A stretch of 64,000 bases of DNA from Candidatus Nitrospira kreftii (GTDB lineage Bacteria; Nitrospirota; Nitrospiria; Nitrospirales; Nitrospiraceae). Position 1 is the stretch's first letter. Each line of letters begins with the position of its first letter. The notes beneath the pieces were generated by a model that did not search any database, was not told the origin of the DNA, and worked only from the letters and a program-made list of their open reading frames with translations. The stretch covers positions 1,860,001-1,924,000 of the forward strand of contig CP047423.1 in assembly GCA_014058405.1 (NCBI GenBank), in the 5' to 3' direction. Positions 28,147-37,161 of this stretch are shown here, in pieces. A program made the position numbers and the translations under genes.

Positions 28147-28192
28147 GATGGTGGCCTCTTCATGGTGAGCGTTCTTTTGGTACTGCGCCGGC

Positions 28193-28636
28193 TCAAGCAC
28201 CGCAAGTGGCCGGCTTATGAGCACCGGCCTTCTTCGGCACACAGCAGCCTGTTTGGCTGAGTCGTCCAGTAACTTCCAACTGCCCATGGACGGTAAAGAT
28301 CTCCCAGGCGTTCCCGTCTGGGTCGGTAAACCAAAGCTTATCCTGTCGGGCAAAGCAGCAGGCGATATTATCTTCGACCTTCTCAAGAATTCCTTCCCGT
28401 TGCAACCGCGCCTTCCATTCAGCGATCTCCTCGGCCGTCCCAACCTCGATCCCCAAGTGATCCACGGCACTTACTTCCCCGGTAGAGGAGACCAGCGAAA
28501 AGTTTAGCGCAGGGCTCGTCAGGTCAAACTTGGCATAGTCAGCCACCTGTTTCTGTGGCGGCACCCCGAACACTTTTTCATAGAATGCGACCGACTTGAA
28601 CACATCACGCACATCAAGAGAAATATGAGGACGCAT
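28193..28636 (-). CDS. ArsI-like C-As lyase (VOC superfamily dioxygenase)
   Basis: ArsI enzymes break carbon-arsenic bonds of trivalent organoarsenicals using Fe(II) and oxygen. The 147-residue protein (start at 28636 behind AAGGAGG) has the metal ligands His4, His60 and Glu112. It also has the vicinal cysteine pair Cys93-Cys94 (NIACCFARQDKLWF), the arsenic-binding feature of ArsI. A second CC near the C-terminus (TGCCVPKK) and a last Cys are present. CadI-type relatives share the fold. No arsR, arsM or arsenite pump is nearby; a sigma factor follows instead. Confidence 0.8.
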   Translation of the reverse strand: MRPHISLDVRDVFKSVAFYEKVFGVPPQKQVADYAKFDLTSPALNFSLVSSTGEVSAVDHLGIEVGTAEEIAEWKARLQREGILEKVEDNIACCFARQDKLWFTDPDGNAWEIFTVHGQLEVTGRLSQTGCCVPKKAGAHKPATCGA

Positions 28637-28819
28637 AGGAAACCTCCTTCTTATAGAGTGACGGATAATTCCGCCCTCATTTCTATAGACGGAGGAGTTT
28701 CGAAAAGGACGCAACGCTGAAAAGCGGGGGTGATATGATTTCGACTTGTCCCTTGACCAACCGAGGGACGTGGTCTGCCGGCAGCGCCACATCAAATTAC
28801 ACCAACCGTGCCCATTTCC

Positions 28820-29407
28820 TTACCTGACGGGCGCTCGCGTCTTGGCAAAACAGCTGTTGAGATGGTCGTCTACCATGCCCACCGCCTGCATGAAGGCGTA
28901 CACGATTGTGCTGCCTACGAATCGGAACCCTCGTTTCTTGAGATCTTTGGAAAGCGCCTCGCTCCCCTGGCTCGTGACCGGTACATCCGCCATCGTTCGC
29001 CGGCGATTCAGCTTTGGTTTCCCATCGACAAACTGCCAGACATATCGATCGAAGGACCCGAATTCTTTCTGTACAGTCAGAAAGGCTTGGGCATTTGTCA
29101 CCGCCGCATCAATCTTCAATCGATTTCGGATGATGCCAGGATTGCCCAACAACTGCTTCTTTTTGACGGCTGTAAATTTGGCGACTTTGGCAGGATCAAA
29201 CCCAGCAAAGGCCTTTCGATAGTTCTCTCGGCGCTTTAAGATTGTGTCCCAAGTCAGACCGGCCTGCGCTCCTTCAAGCAGCAGCATTTCAAAGAGCCGG
29301 CGATCGTGATGCACCGGCCTCCCCCACTCCTGGTCGTGGTAGTGAATCATATGTAGCTTGTCGCCGGCCCATGGACATCGCGTGGTTGGTGTCTTATTAA
29401 GAGGCAT
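28820..29407 (-). CDS. tag: DNA-3-methyladenine glycosylase I
   Basis: Removes 3-methyladenine from alkylated DNA in base-excision repair. 195 residues, normal length. Family motifs: CPWAGDKLHMIHYHDQEWGRP with zinc-binding Cys and His near the N-terminus, FEMLLLEGAQAGLTWDTILKRRE, and the C-terminal zinc pair in DDHLNSCF. Stands alone between the arsenic gene and a small membrane protein gene on the same strand. Confidence 0.92.
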   Translation of the reverse strand: MPLNKTPTTRCPWAGDKLHMIHYHDQEWGRPVHHDRRLFEMLLLEGAQAGLTWDTILKRRENYRKAFAGFDPAKVAKFTAVKKKQLLGNPGIIRNRLKIDAAVTNAQAFLTVQKEFGSFDRYVWQFVDGKPKLNRRRTMADVPVTSQGSEALSKDLKKRGFRFVGSTIVYAFMQAVGMVDDHLNSCFAKTRAPVR

Positions 29408-29479
29408 CGCTCGACCTTGTGGCGTATGGATAGTTTAGAATCTCACCTTCTTCAGGTGCCATCCGTTCTCCGATTGACG

Positions 29480-29632
29480 TTATCGCCGAAAGGCGTCCTT
29501 GCTTTTGATCACGTCCTCCAACATCTTGTCGGCTAGTTTTCCGGCCTTCCAGCGACGATACCGTTGGAGAATCACCAACCAAAGCGCGACCCCACCGATT
29601 CCCATGCCAATCATCCAACCCGTATCGTCCAT
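29480..29632 (-). CDS. Small membrane protein (50 residues)
   Basis: Starts MDDTGWMIGMGIGGVALWLV: a short acidic N-terminus, one hydrophobic helix (about residues 6-21), then a basic amphipathic tail ending DVIKSKDAFRR. AAGGTG sits six bases before the ATG. Positive charges after the helix suggest the tail is cytoplasmic. No family recognised. Confidence 0.5.
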   Translation of the reverse strand: MDDTGWMIGMGIGGVALWLVILQRYRRWKAGKLADKMLEDVIKSKDAFRR

Positions 29633-29975
29633 CGAGACACCTTACCCGTCGCCGCCTCCCTCGACAACCCTCCCGTGCCCACCGATAAAAGAAGTGCATC
29701 ACCTATCATCACAGACAGTGATCCGAGAAGTACAGGAGGGTTCGCTCATCTGCCGACCTCTCTTCAGGGCGTGCCGTTCCCACTCACTGGCTCTGAGGGA
29801 ACCGTGATTAACCCGAAGGTATACAGTAAGTCTGGATGTCAAGACCTGCACGTGATCGATCACAGTACACCAAATTGGCCAAGGCTTTAGCACTACTGAT
29901 CGGTCGTAAGAGGACACGCGTGTCCGATCATCGTGGTTCGACTCTATCCGAGATGGCTCGGAGAGGAAATTCGGC
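29633..29975. other. Intergenic stretch without recognised features
   Basis: About 340 bases. Overlapping short frames in several directions, none with a convincing product. Confidence 0.4.
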
Positions 29976-30107
29976 ATGAACAACGTGAATACCATGCCCC
30001 GTCACGACAAGTTGAACCCGGCAGAAACGGTACGTGAGGCCTATCACATTCTTGCCACCGTTATGTACCACTTCGGCCTCATTCTTCCGAAATCCGTCCT
30101 CACATGA
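29976..30107 (+). CDS. Possible 43-residue peptide
   Basis: An ATG behind GAGAGG (about seven bases upstream) opens a short frame MNNVNTMPRHDKLNPAETVR with a hydrophobic C-terminal half. It overlaps the 3' end of the leftward C39-like gene by 64 bases, which weakens the case. No family recognised. Confidence 0.25.
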   Translation: MNNVNTMPRHDKLNPAETVREAYHILATVMYHFGLILPKSVLT

Positions 30108-30457
30108 CGGGTGAGCGATCTCTTTGAATCAAGGACTCGTTCTCCTTCCGAATCTCGTACGAATACCACCCAGTGCCAGCATGGCCGACCCTGTTCACGA
30201 TGCCACTTGATGGCAAGCAAGGCCAGATCGGGTAGACTGCCCCAGGAAAGAAAGGTCTCCTCTCTCGGGGCTGGGCATAGTCGATAGTTCTGAAGAAGGC
30301 GGCGTATGTAAACCGCCTCAGACCACAATCGTCGATCCTCGGCGAAGATACCAAGCCTATTTGCGGTCCGTTGGGCTCGTTGGTAGGACACGCCTGCTAT
30401 GGCGGCCACAGCAGCGATGCCGCAACCGGTGCGTTCCAATTGAACAACCGGTTTCAT
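30044..30457 (-). CDS. C39/papain-fold-like small protein
   Basis: 137 residues from the ATG at 30457. The start MKPVVQLERTGCGIAAVAAI places a Gln and a Cys like the oxyanion Gln and catalytic Cys of C39-like peptidases. A later HWVVFVRDSEGERVLDS could supply His and Asp. No signal peptide, so probably cytoplasmic. It starts 13 bases after the DUF488 gene, in a three-gene unit with the aldo-keto reductase. Peptidase activity is inference from the motif. Confidence 0.55.
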   Translation of the reverse strand: MKPVVQLERTGCGIAAVAAIAGVSYQRAQRTANRLGIFAEDRRLWSEAVYIRRLLQNYRLCPAPREETFLSWGSLPDLALLAIKWHREQGRPCWHWVVFVRDSEGERVLDSKRSLTRHVRTDFGRMRPKWYITVARM

Positions 30458-30470
30458 GATCTGCCGGTGT

Positions 30471-30884
30471 TCATTTTCTTTTGCTCGCAATCGTGAGCGC
30501 TTTCTTCTGCACTCTTGTGATGGGTTTGCGTAAGGCCGTTCGTGTCAGTAGAAAGCTTCTGAGTGCGACGGCTTGATTGTGCCGTTTATCCTTGGCGGAA
30601 TACAGGAGCGTGACGGGGCGGGTCGTGACCTGTTTTTTGATCGTTGCAAGAAGTGCCTCCTTCTCCTTCAGCTCATCACGATATCGACGGCAAAATTCTG
30701 TCCACCGTGCCGGATCGTGGTTGAACCATTTCCGGAGGGTGGTCGATGGGCCGAAATCGGGCAACCAGAGATCGAGCTTGGCATCAGACTTAGAAAGTCC
30801 ACGTGGCCACACTCGATCAATCAGAACCCGGAAACCATCGGACTTGGCCATCGGTTCATAGATACGCTTGACCGAAATCTTCAT
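30471..30884 (-). CDS. DUF488 (YeaO-like) family protein
   Basis: 137 residues with the family pattern SVKRIYEPMAKSDGFRVLIDRVWPRGLSK at the N-terminus, then FNHDPARWTEFCRRYRDEL and VTLLYSAKDKRHNQAVALRSFL. The last 25 residues are basic and beyond the normal family length. Function of the family is not established. Eight bases separate it from the aldo-keto reductase gene upstream. Confidence 0.85.
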   Translation of the reverse strand: MKISVKRIYEPMAKSDGFRVLIDRVWPRGLSKSDAKLDLWLPDFGPSTTLRKWFNHDPARWTEFCRRYRDELKEKEALLATIKKQVTTRPVTLLYSAKDKRHNQAVALRSFLLTRTALRKPITRVQKKALTIASKRK

Positions 30885-30891
30885 GTCAGCC

Positions 30892-31731
30892 CTATTGCCC
30901 GATGGTCTCGATCACGGTCAGCTCATCTGGCGAGAGCGTAAATCGCTCGCATTGGAGATCTTCTGTCATGTGTTTGGAATTCGTCGTTCCCGTCAACGGC
31001 AGCATGCCGATCTGCTGCGAAAAGCGAAACACGATTTGGGCGGGACCCGTCTGATGCTTGGCCGCCATGGTGCGAATGGCGGAGTCGGCAAAGACTTCAC
31101 GATTTGCGGTCAGGAGTGAGAATCCCTGGTAAATTATCAGGTTAGTCCGGCAAATTTCACGTACTTCCTTATCCCAGCCAAACGCCGCATAGCAACGGTT
31201 CTGCACCACCATCGGCTTGTGCTTGGCCTTCGTACAGAGCAAGGTCAGTTGATCGGCCGTGATGTTACTGACGCCGATCATCTTTGTCTTGCCGGCATCA
31301 TAGAGAGATTCGATCGCTGCCCAGACTTCCCAATCATCAGCCACTAAGCCCCGTCGTGAATAGGGGCCATGCAGCACATACGAGTCCAGATAGTCCGTAT
31401 GGAGGTGGGATAAGGAACTGGTAAAGGACTGCTGTACTTGGGAGGTAATGCTTGCGTTCGCATCGTAAGGCAGCCGATGGTCCTGGCCGTTGATTGGGGT
31501 GAACTTCGTTTGCAGAAACAGCGTGTCGCGGGTGATACCCTGCGTTGCTAATTGAAGGAGCGCCTCCCCCACCCTTACCTCGTCGTAATGCACAAGTTGA
31601 TTCGCGGTATCGATGGCGGTGAATCCGGCTTCCACAGCCTGCAGTACCAGTCCGGTGGTGGCCTCTTTCTTCCAGGCCGTGCCGTACATGAAAGAGGGAA
31701 TGGAGACGTTATTATATGTACTCAATGGCAT
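30892..31731 (-). CDS. Aldo/keto reductase
   Basis: 279 residues from the ATG at 31731 (AAGGAG seven bases upstream); the frame is open further but unconserved. A TIM-barrel NADPH reductase. The catalytic set appears as Asp and Tyr in AIDTANQLVHYDE (with a two-residue longer loop than most family members), Lys in FLQTKF and His in YVLHGPY. GVSNIT and the C-terminal cofactor stretch GTTNSKHM are also visible. First gene of a unit with DUF488 and the C39-like gene. Substrate unknown. Confidence 0.85.
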   Translation of the reverse strand: MPLSTYNNVSIPSFMYGTAWKKEATTGLVLQAVEAGFTAIDTANQLVHYDEVRVGEALLQLATQGITRDTLFLQTKFTPINGQDHRLPYDANASITSQVQQSFTSSLSHLHTDYLDSYVLHGPYSRRGLVADDWEVWAAIESLYDAGKTKMIGVSNITADQLTLLCTKAKHKPMVVQNRCYAAFGWDKEVREICRTNLIIYQGFSLLTANREVFADSAIRTMAAKHQTGPAQIVFRFSQQIGMLPLTGTTNSKHMTEDLQCERFTLSPDELTVIETIGQ

Positions 31732-31919
31732 TAAAGACTCCTTTTGATCAGTTCTCTTACCATATACGGTTCGTGCTGGTGGTCTCAACGTGAGAATTGA
31801 TGGAGTCATGATGGAAAAAGATATTCAGATCGAGTGAAGAGCTCCTTGACGGGTTCCAGACCTCCATAGGCCGGGCGGTCATGAGAGGGCTCACGATAAC
31901 AGAGGTAGAAGAAGCTACT

Positions 31920-32225
31920 GAGTTCGGCACAAAGGTGGAAACAGGACTGGAGAGCTTGAAACATTACCTCTGGTATGGCATGGTCGCTCGCCATGGTTAC
32001 GCTGTTGGGCGCCGTCACCGAGTTTAGGACCTCCATTCTCATCAAGCGCTACGTCATTTCGAACTTCGTGGAGTGGTGCCGGCGCGGCGATACCGTTAGT
32101 ACCGCACTTATCGAGTCCATGATGAACCAGATGGTAGGTCAACGGTTTGTGAAGAAACAGCAACTTCAGTGGACACCCCAGGGGGTTCATTTATTGTTGC
32201 AGACGAGTACGCTACCTGGGATCAC
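31920..32225 (+). pseudogene. Decayed transposase C-terminal fragment
   Basis: A frame around 32040-32220 reads SNFVEWCRRGDTVSTALIES and then VGQRFVKKQQLQWTPQGVHL. This is the well-conserved end of a transposase family in which the usual text is close to 'GE.ISTAFVES.VNQV.SKRFVKKQQM.WTPRGAHLLLQ'. Just upstream in another frame (about 31922-31990) SLKHYLWYGM also fits that family. So this is a frameshifted, 5'-truncated remnant. I recall the family as ISKra4-like, but this is from memory. It ends shortly before nqrA. Confidence 0.6.
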
Positions 32226-32296
32226 GACCTTTAACCGTTCACAAAACGGTGGTCGAATCGCTGCATCACGACAACCGTAATTCAATCAGAACTTCT

Positions 32297-33655
32297 ATGC
32301 ATATCAGAATCACACAAGGGTTGGATCTTCCGATCAGCGGGAAACCGGAGCAGCGTGTCCATGCCGCCAAACCGGTCCGCCACGTCGGCGTGCTCGGCGT
32401 GGATCATATCGATCTCAAACCAGCCATGCTGGTTGCCGAAGGGGACAAGGTGAAACTCGGCCAAGCGCTGTTTGAGCACAAGAAGTTACCCGGCGTGTAC
32501 ATTACGGCCCCGGGTGCCGGCACGGTACGTGCCATCCATCGTGGAGCACAACGCCTGCTCCAGTCAGTCACCATCAGGCTTGACGACAGCGAAGAGGAGA
32601 AGACATTTGCATCCTACCCAGTCGACCAACTGGCCGGCTTGACGGAAACCCAGGTTGTGGACAATCTTTTGGCATCGGGTCTATGGACTGCCTTACGCAC
32701 GCGTCCCTACAGCAAGATCGCCGACCCGACCACTCGTCCGGCCGCCATCTTCGTGACGGCGATGGACAGCAACCCGCTGGCCGCCAATCCTATTGCCATT
32801 ATTACCGCCGAGGCTGATTCGTTCACCCATGGCCTGACGGTGCTTTCGCGTCTTGGCACGATGCCGCTGTGGGTGTGCAAGTCGCCCGGAGCTGAATTGC
32901 CGTTGCCACAAGGCATAGGCCACATACGCCAGGCGAGTTTTGAAGGCCCCCACCCAGCCGGTTTGCCGGGAACGCACATTCATTTTCTCGAACCGGTCGA
33001 CGTCAACAAGGTGGTTTGGCACCTCAACTACCAAGAGGTGATTGCGATCGGCAAGCTGTTCACCAGCGGCCGCTTATCGACCAGACGCATCGTCGCGCTC
33101 GGTGGGCCCCAAGTCAAACAACCTCGCCTGTTGCAGACCAGGCTCGGTGCCTGTATCGAGGAGTTGATCGAAGGTGAGCTTCAGGCCGGTGAGAACCGCG
33201 TCATCTCCGGCTCGATCTTGTCTGGGCGTCACGCAGCCGGCTGGTCGTCCTATCTGGGGCGCCATCATGTACAGGTCTGTGTGATTCAGGAAGGGACGGA
33301 ACGAACGTTCATGGGCTGGTTCACGCCTGGGAGGAGAACATTCTCCCAGAGCAACGTCATGCTGTCGAGCCTCTTCCGTCACCGCCGAGAGGAGTTTGGG
33401 TTGACCACGGGGCTGAACGGCAGTCTGCGTGCTATGGTCCCCTTTGGCAACTTCGAGGATATCATGCCCTTGGACATCCTTCCGACGCCATTGCTGCGCT
33501 ACCTTATGGTAGGCGACACCGACATGGCACAACAACTGGGCTGCATGGAACTGGATGAGGAAGACCTCGCTTTGTGTTCCTTCGTCTGTGTGGGCAAGAA
33601 CGACTACGGCCCGGTGCTGCGGAGCGTGCTGAGCCAGATTGAGAGAGAAGGCTGA
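32297..33655 (+). CDS. nqrA: Na+-translocating NADH:quinone reductase subunit A
   Basis: Cytoplasmic/peripheral quinone-site subunit of the Na+-NQR complex. 452 residues from the ATG at 32297, which gives the family start HIRITQGLDLPISGKPEQ. It continues with PVRHVGVLGVDHIDLKP and the biotin-lipoyl-like GTVRAIHRGAQRLLQSV. Later GGPQVKQPRLLQTRLGA and the C-terminal CSFVCVGKNDYGPVLR, which resembles the RnfC-type ending, are present. Its stop overlaps the nqrB start by one base (TGATG), indicating translational coupling. Confidence 0.95.
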   Translation: MHIRITQGLDLPISGKPEQRVHAAKPVRHVGVLGVDHIDLKPAMLVAEGDKVKLGQALFEHKKLPGVYITAPGAGTVRAIHRGAQRLLQSVTIRLDDSEEEKTFASYPVDQLAGLTETQVVDNLLASGLWTALRTRPYSKIADPTTRPAAIFVTAMDSNPLAANPIAIITAEADSFTHGLTVLSRLGTMPLWVCKSPGAELPLPQGIGHIRQASFEGPHPAGLPGTHIHFLEPVDVNKVVWHLNYQEVIAIGKLFTSGRLSTRRIVALGGPQVKQPRLLQTRLGACIEELIEGELQAGENRVISGSILSGRHAAGWSSYLGRHHVQVCVIQEGTERTFMGWFTPGRRTFSQSNVMLSSLFRHRREEFGLTTGLNGSLRAMVPFGNFEDIMPLDILPTPLLRYLMVGDTDMAQQLGCMELDEEDLALCSFVCVGKNDYGPVLRSVLSQIEREG

Positions 33656-34869
33656 TGGCAGGCATGAAACGCTATCTTGATCGTCTCAGGCCCCTGTTTG
33701 CCAAGGGCGGCCGGTTCGAAAAGTACTACCCCGTTTTCGAGATGGTCGATGTGTTCCTGTATTCCTCTCCAGACACTACGCACAACGCGCCGCATGTGCG
33801 GGATGGCATCGATCTGAAACGATTGATGATGTATGTGGTAGTGGCGCTGATTCCCTGCATCCTGTGGAGCTGGTTCAATACCGGCTATCAGGCCAATCTG
33901 GCACTCGCAACGATAGGCGGGGCCAAAACCGGCTGGCGGTACGAACTATTGTCGGCGCTCCATATCGGATTTGATGCCGGCAGTATCCTGGCCAATACGG
34001 TTCATGGCTTCTTGTATTTTCTGCCGATCTATCTGACGACCTTAATCGTCGGCGGTATATGGGAAACAGTCTTTGCCACGGTGCGTCAGAAAGAGATCAA
34101 CGAGGGCTTTCTGGTCACCTCCATGCTCTTCACGTTGACGCTGCCACCCAATATGCCTCTCTGGATGGTCGCCATCGGGATCAGCTTCGGCGTAGTACTC
34201 GGCAAAGAGATCTTCGGCGGGACCGGCAAGAATTTTCTCAATCCGGCTCTGACCGCGCGGGCATTTCTGTTTTTCGCCTATCCCGCCGAAATGTCCGGTG
34301 ACCGGGTGTGGGTGGCGGTGGATGGCTACTCCGGTGCGACCGCGCTCAGCCTTGGTAAAGTGGGCGGCGTCGAGGAGATCATCCGTGGAGGCACGACCTG
34401 GTGGAATGCCTTTATCGGCCTGATGCCAGGCTCCATGGGAGAAACCTCCACCCTCGCCTGCCTGCTCGGCGCGGCGTTTCTGATCTATACTCGGGTAGGT
34501 TCCTGGCGCATTATCGCCGGGGTCTTTCTGGGGATGGTCGGGGCCTCGCTCCTATTCAATCTCGTCGGCAGCGACACTAATCCCATGGTGGCGATGCCCT
34601 GGTATTGGCACCTGGTTCTGGGCGGGTTTGCCTTTGGCATGGTCTTCATGGCCACCGACCCGGTGTCAGCCGCCATGACGAGCGCCGGGCGCTGGGTCTT
34701 TGGTATTCTGATCGGGGCCATGACCGTGCTGATCCGAGTGGCGAACCCAGCGTTTCCTGAGGGCGTGATGCTCACGATTTTGTTTGCCAATGTGTTCGCG
34801 CCCCTGATCGATTATGCGGTCGTCCAGCTGAACATCCGACGGAGGCTACGCCGCCATGTCCGCGTCTGA
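33655..34869 (+). CDS. nqrB: Na+-translocating NADH:quinone reductase subunit B
   Basis: Integral membrane subunit of about ten helices that carries covalent FMN and riboflavin and forms part of the sodium path. 404 residues, normal length. The flavinylation site is the threonine in DGYSGAT (about residue 229). NFLNPALTARAFLFFAYPAEMSGD is the conserved segment before it. The 3' end overlaps nqrC by 14 bases. Confidence 0.95.
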   Translation: MAGMKRYLDRLRPLFAKGGRFEKYYPVFEMVDVFLYSSPDTTHNAPHVRDGIDLKRLMMYVVVALIPCILWSWFNTGYQANLALATIGGAKTGWRYELLSALHIGFDAGSILANTVHGFLYFLPIYLTTLIVGGIWETVFATVRQKEINEGFLVTSMLFTLTLPPNMPLWMVAIGISFGVVLGKEIFGGTGKNFLNPALTARAFLFFAYPAEMSGDRVWVAVDGYSGATALSLGKVGGVEEIIRGGTTWWNAFIGLMPGSMGETSTLACLLGAAFLIYTRVGSWRIIAGVFLGMVGASLLFNLVGSDTNPMVAMPWYWHLVLGGFAFGMVFMATDPVSAAMTSAGRWVFGILIGAMTVLIRVANPAFPEGVMLTILFANVFAPLIDYAVVQLNIRRRLRRHVRV

Positions 34870-35665
34870 ACCCGATTCCGCCGTATCCGCGGCGCCAGTC
34901 GAAAGTGCAAGCCGGACGCTGCTGGTGACGTTTGTCGTCTGTCTGGTCTGCTCGGTGGTGGTCGCCGGCGCGGCGGTGCTCCTTCGACCGATTCAGGAAT
35001 CGAATCAGAAGGCTGATCTCATAGGGAATGTGATTGCGGTCTCCGGCCTCCTCGAGGAGGGGCTGACGGAAGAACAAGCGCTCAAACGGATTGATGCGCG
35101 CATGGTCGAACTGGCGACCGGTGATGAGGTGAAGGGAGTCGATCCTGATACCTTTAATATCGTCAAGGCCGGAAAAGATCCTGCGATCTCCACCGAGCTT
35201 CCCCGCCGGGAGGATGTCGCAGGGATCAGGCGTGAACCGCGCTATTTGCCGGTCTATCGGATTGTCGACGACAACGGAGACTTAAAAAAACTGATTCTGC
35301 CGGTGTACGGCTACGGGCTCTGGTCCACCATGTACGGGTTTCTTGCGCTGGAGAAGGATCTGCGAACGGTTCAGGGCCTCCGATTCTATCAGCATGCCGA
35401 GACCCCTGGGCTGGGAGGAGAGATCGACAATCCCAAGTGGCGGGCACAATGGACGGGCAAAGTCCTCTTCGACGAGAAATGGAAGGTTCAGGTTGAAGTA
35501 ACGAAGGTTGCGGTTGACAGTTCCACCCCCGACGCTCAACACCAGGTCGACGCACTCGCCGGCGCCACCATCACCTCGCGAGGCGTGGAGAATTTGCTGA
35601 AATTCTGGCTGAGTGACAAAGGGTACGGGCCGTATCTATCCCGTTTGCGTCATGAAAGGAGCTAA
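34856..35665 (+). CDS. nqrC: Na+-translocating NADH:quinone reductase subunit C
   Basis: One N-terminal membrane helix (about residues 20-43) and a periplasmic domain carrying covalent FMN. The attachment threonine is likely Thr238 in DALAGATITS, matching the ApbE target pattern (here AGAT in place of the commoner SGAT). GYGLWSTMYGFLAL and ETPGLGGEIDNPKW are family signatures. 269 residues. Confidence 0.95.
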   Translation: MSASEPDSAVSAAPVESASRTLLVTFVVCLVCSVVVAGAAVLLRPIQESNQKADLIGNVIAVSGLLEEGLTEEQALKRIDARMVELATGDEVKGVDPDTFNIVKAGKDPAISTELPRREDVAGIRREPRYLPVYRIVDDNGDLKKLILPVYGYGLWSTMYGFLALEKDLRTVQGLRFYQHAETPGLGGEIDNPKWRAQWTGKVLFDEKWKVQVEVTKVAVDSSTPDAQHQVDALAGATITSRGVENLLKFWLSDKGYGPYLSRLRHERS

Positions 35666-35668
35666 CCC

Positions 35669-36334
35669 ATGTCGTACGAACACCGAAAAATTCTTATCGA
35701 CCCGATCGTCGACAATAACCCGGTCATCCTGCAGGTCCTGGGGATTTGCTCGGCATTGGCCGTGACGTCGAAGCTCTCGACCACGATCACGATGTGTATC
35801 GCGCTGACCGTCGTCACCGCCCTTTCCAATGCCGCCATCAGTGTGATCCGCAACCATATCCCAAGCAGCATTCGCATCATCGTACAGATGACCATTATTT
35901 CGTCGCTGGTCATCGTCACCGATCAGTTCATCAAAGCCTATGCGTTCACCATCAGCAAGGAACTGTCGGTCTTCGTCGGGTTGATTATCACCAATTGTAT
36001 CGTGATGGGACGCGCCGAAGCCTATGCGATGAAACATCCCCCGCTCCCGAGCTTCCTCGATGGACTCGGCAACGGCCTCGGCTACAGCGCACTGTTACTG
36101 GTCGTCGGAACCATACGCGAGCTCTTGGGATCAGGTTCCCTGTTCGGATACCAAATCCTCCTTCTTGAACGGGACGGCGGGTGGTATGTGCCGAACGGCT
36201 TGTTACTCTTGCCCCCAAGTGCCTTTTTCCTGATCGGCATGATCATTTGGGTGGTGCGCTCCTGGAAACCGGCACAAGTCGAGCAACCTGAATACCGGAT
36301 CTATCACGCGCCCCGTCCCGAGGTGGCCTCATGA
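35669..36334 (+). CDS. nqrD: Na+-translocating NADH:quinone reductase subunit D
   Basis: Integral membrane subunit with about six helices, 221 residues. The inverted-repeat partner of NqrE; together they hold an intramembrane iron centre. [15 protein letters not shown] is the conserved half-helix with the cysteine. Ends in a four-base overlap with nqrE. Confidence 0.95.
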   Translation: MSYEHRKILIDPIVDNNPVILQVLGICSALAVTSKLSTTITMCIALTVVTALSNAAISVIRNHIPSSIRIIVQMTIISSLVIVTDQFIKAYAFTISKELSVFVGLIITNCIVMGRAEAYAMKHPPLPSFLDGLGNGLGYSALLLVVGTIRELLGSGSLFGYQILLLERDGGWYVPNGLLLLPPSAFFLIGMIIWVVRSWKPAQVEQPEYRIYHAPRPEVAS

Positions 36335-36939
36335 TCGACCTGGTCAATCTGTTTATCAAAGCGGTGTTCGTCGAAAATCTTGCGCTGACGTTTTTTCTCG
36401 GCATGTGCACGTTTCTTGCCGTCTCGAAAAAAATCGGCACGGCGCTCGGACTCGGCATCGCGGTGGTCGTCGTCCAAAGTCTGACCCTCCCGATCAATAA
36501 TCTGATCTATCGGTTTCTGATCCGTGACGGCGCGCTGGCATGGGCCGGCCTCTCTGACATGAATCTGAATTTCCTTGGGCTCATCAGCTACATCAGCGTC
36601 ATCGCGGCGGTCGTCCAGGTCCTCGAAATGTTTCTCGACCGGCACGTCCCGTCACTGTACAACGCACTGGGGATCTTCTTGCCGCTTATTACCGTGAACT
36701 GCGCCATTCTTGGAGGCAGTCTGTTCATGGTCGAACGTGACTATAACTTTAGCGAGAGCGTCACCTATGGCGTAGGGTCTGGTGTCGGGTGGGCGCTTGC
36801 GATTGTGGCGATGGCAGGGGTGCGTGAGAAGCTCAAGTATTCCGACATCCCCGCTGGGTTGCAGGGACTGGGGGTCGCATTCATCACCGCGGGGTTGATG
36901 GCACTCGGGTTCATGGCCTTTTCAGGAATTCAACTCTAA
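36331..36939 (+). CDS. nqrE: Na+-translocating NADH:quinone reductase subunit E
   Basis: Integral membrane subunit of 202 residues with about six helices, starting [20 protein letters not shown]. The conserved cysteine segment is [20 protein letters not shown]. Translation is coupled to nqrD by the ATGA overlap. A 192-bp repeat separates it from nqrF, breaking an otherwise tight operon. Confidence 0.95.
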   Translation: MIDLVNLFIKAVFVENLALTFFLGMCTFLAVSKKIGTALGLGIAVVVVQSLTLPINNLIYRFLIRDGALAWAGLSDMNLNFLGLISYISVIAAVVQVLEMFLDRHVPSLYNALGIFLPLITVNCAILGGSLFMVERDYNFSESVTYGVGSGVGWALAIVAMAGVREKLKYSDIPAGLQGLGVAFITAGLMALGFMAFSGIQL

Positions 36940-36940
36940 C

Positions 36941-37132
36941 AGGCTGAAAAAACTCATTTGGGTCTGCCGGGCCATGGCAACGAGCGATATGCGAAACGAC
37001 ACCAACTACCCATGCGGGAGGCTCAAAATGGCCGTCCAGCGAGGCCGCAGCGAGCGAAGAGGCGAATCGTACTTTGTACCGTACGTTGAGCCTCTGAGCG
37101 ACGCGAGAACAATGCTGGCGGACTTTTTCAGC
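36941..37132. repeat. MITE-like dispersed repeat inside the nqr operon
   Basis: About 192 bp bounded by inverted ends: AGGCTGAAAAA at the left and TTTTTCAGC at the right. The right part reads in reverse as GCTGAAAAAGTCCGCCAGCA. An internal stretch around 37030-37110 carries inverted motifs. I recall very similar sequence from many Nitrospira intergenic regions (from memory, not searched). The element lies exactly between the nqrE stop and the nqrF ribosome site. The short frame across it is not a gene. Confidence 0.65.
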
Positions 37133-37161
37133 GTCCCGCTGAGTCTGATGAGGGGCCGCGT

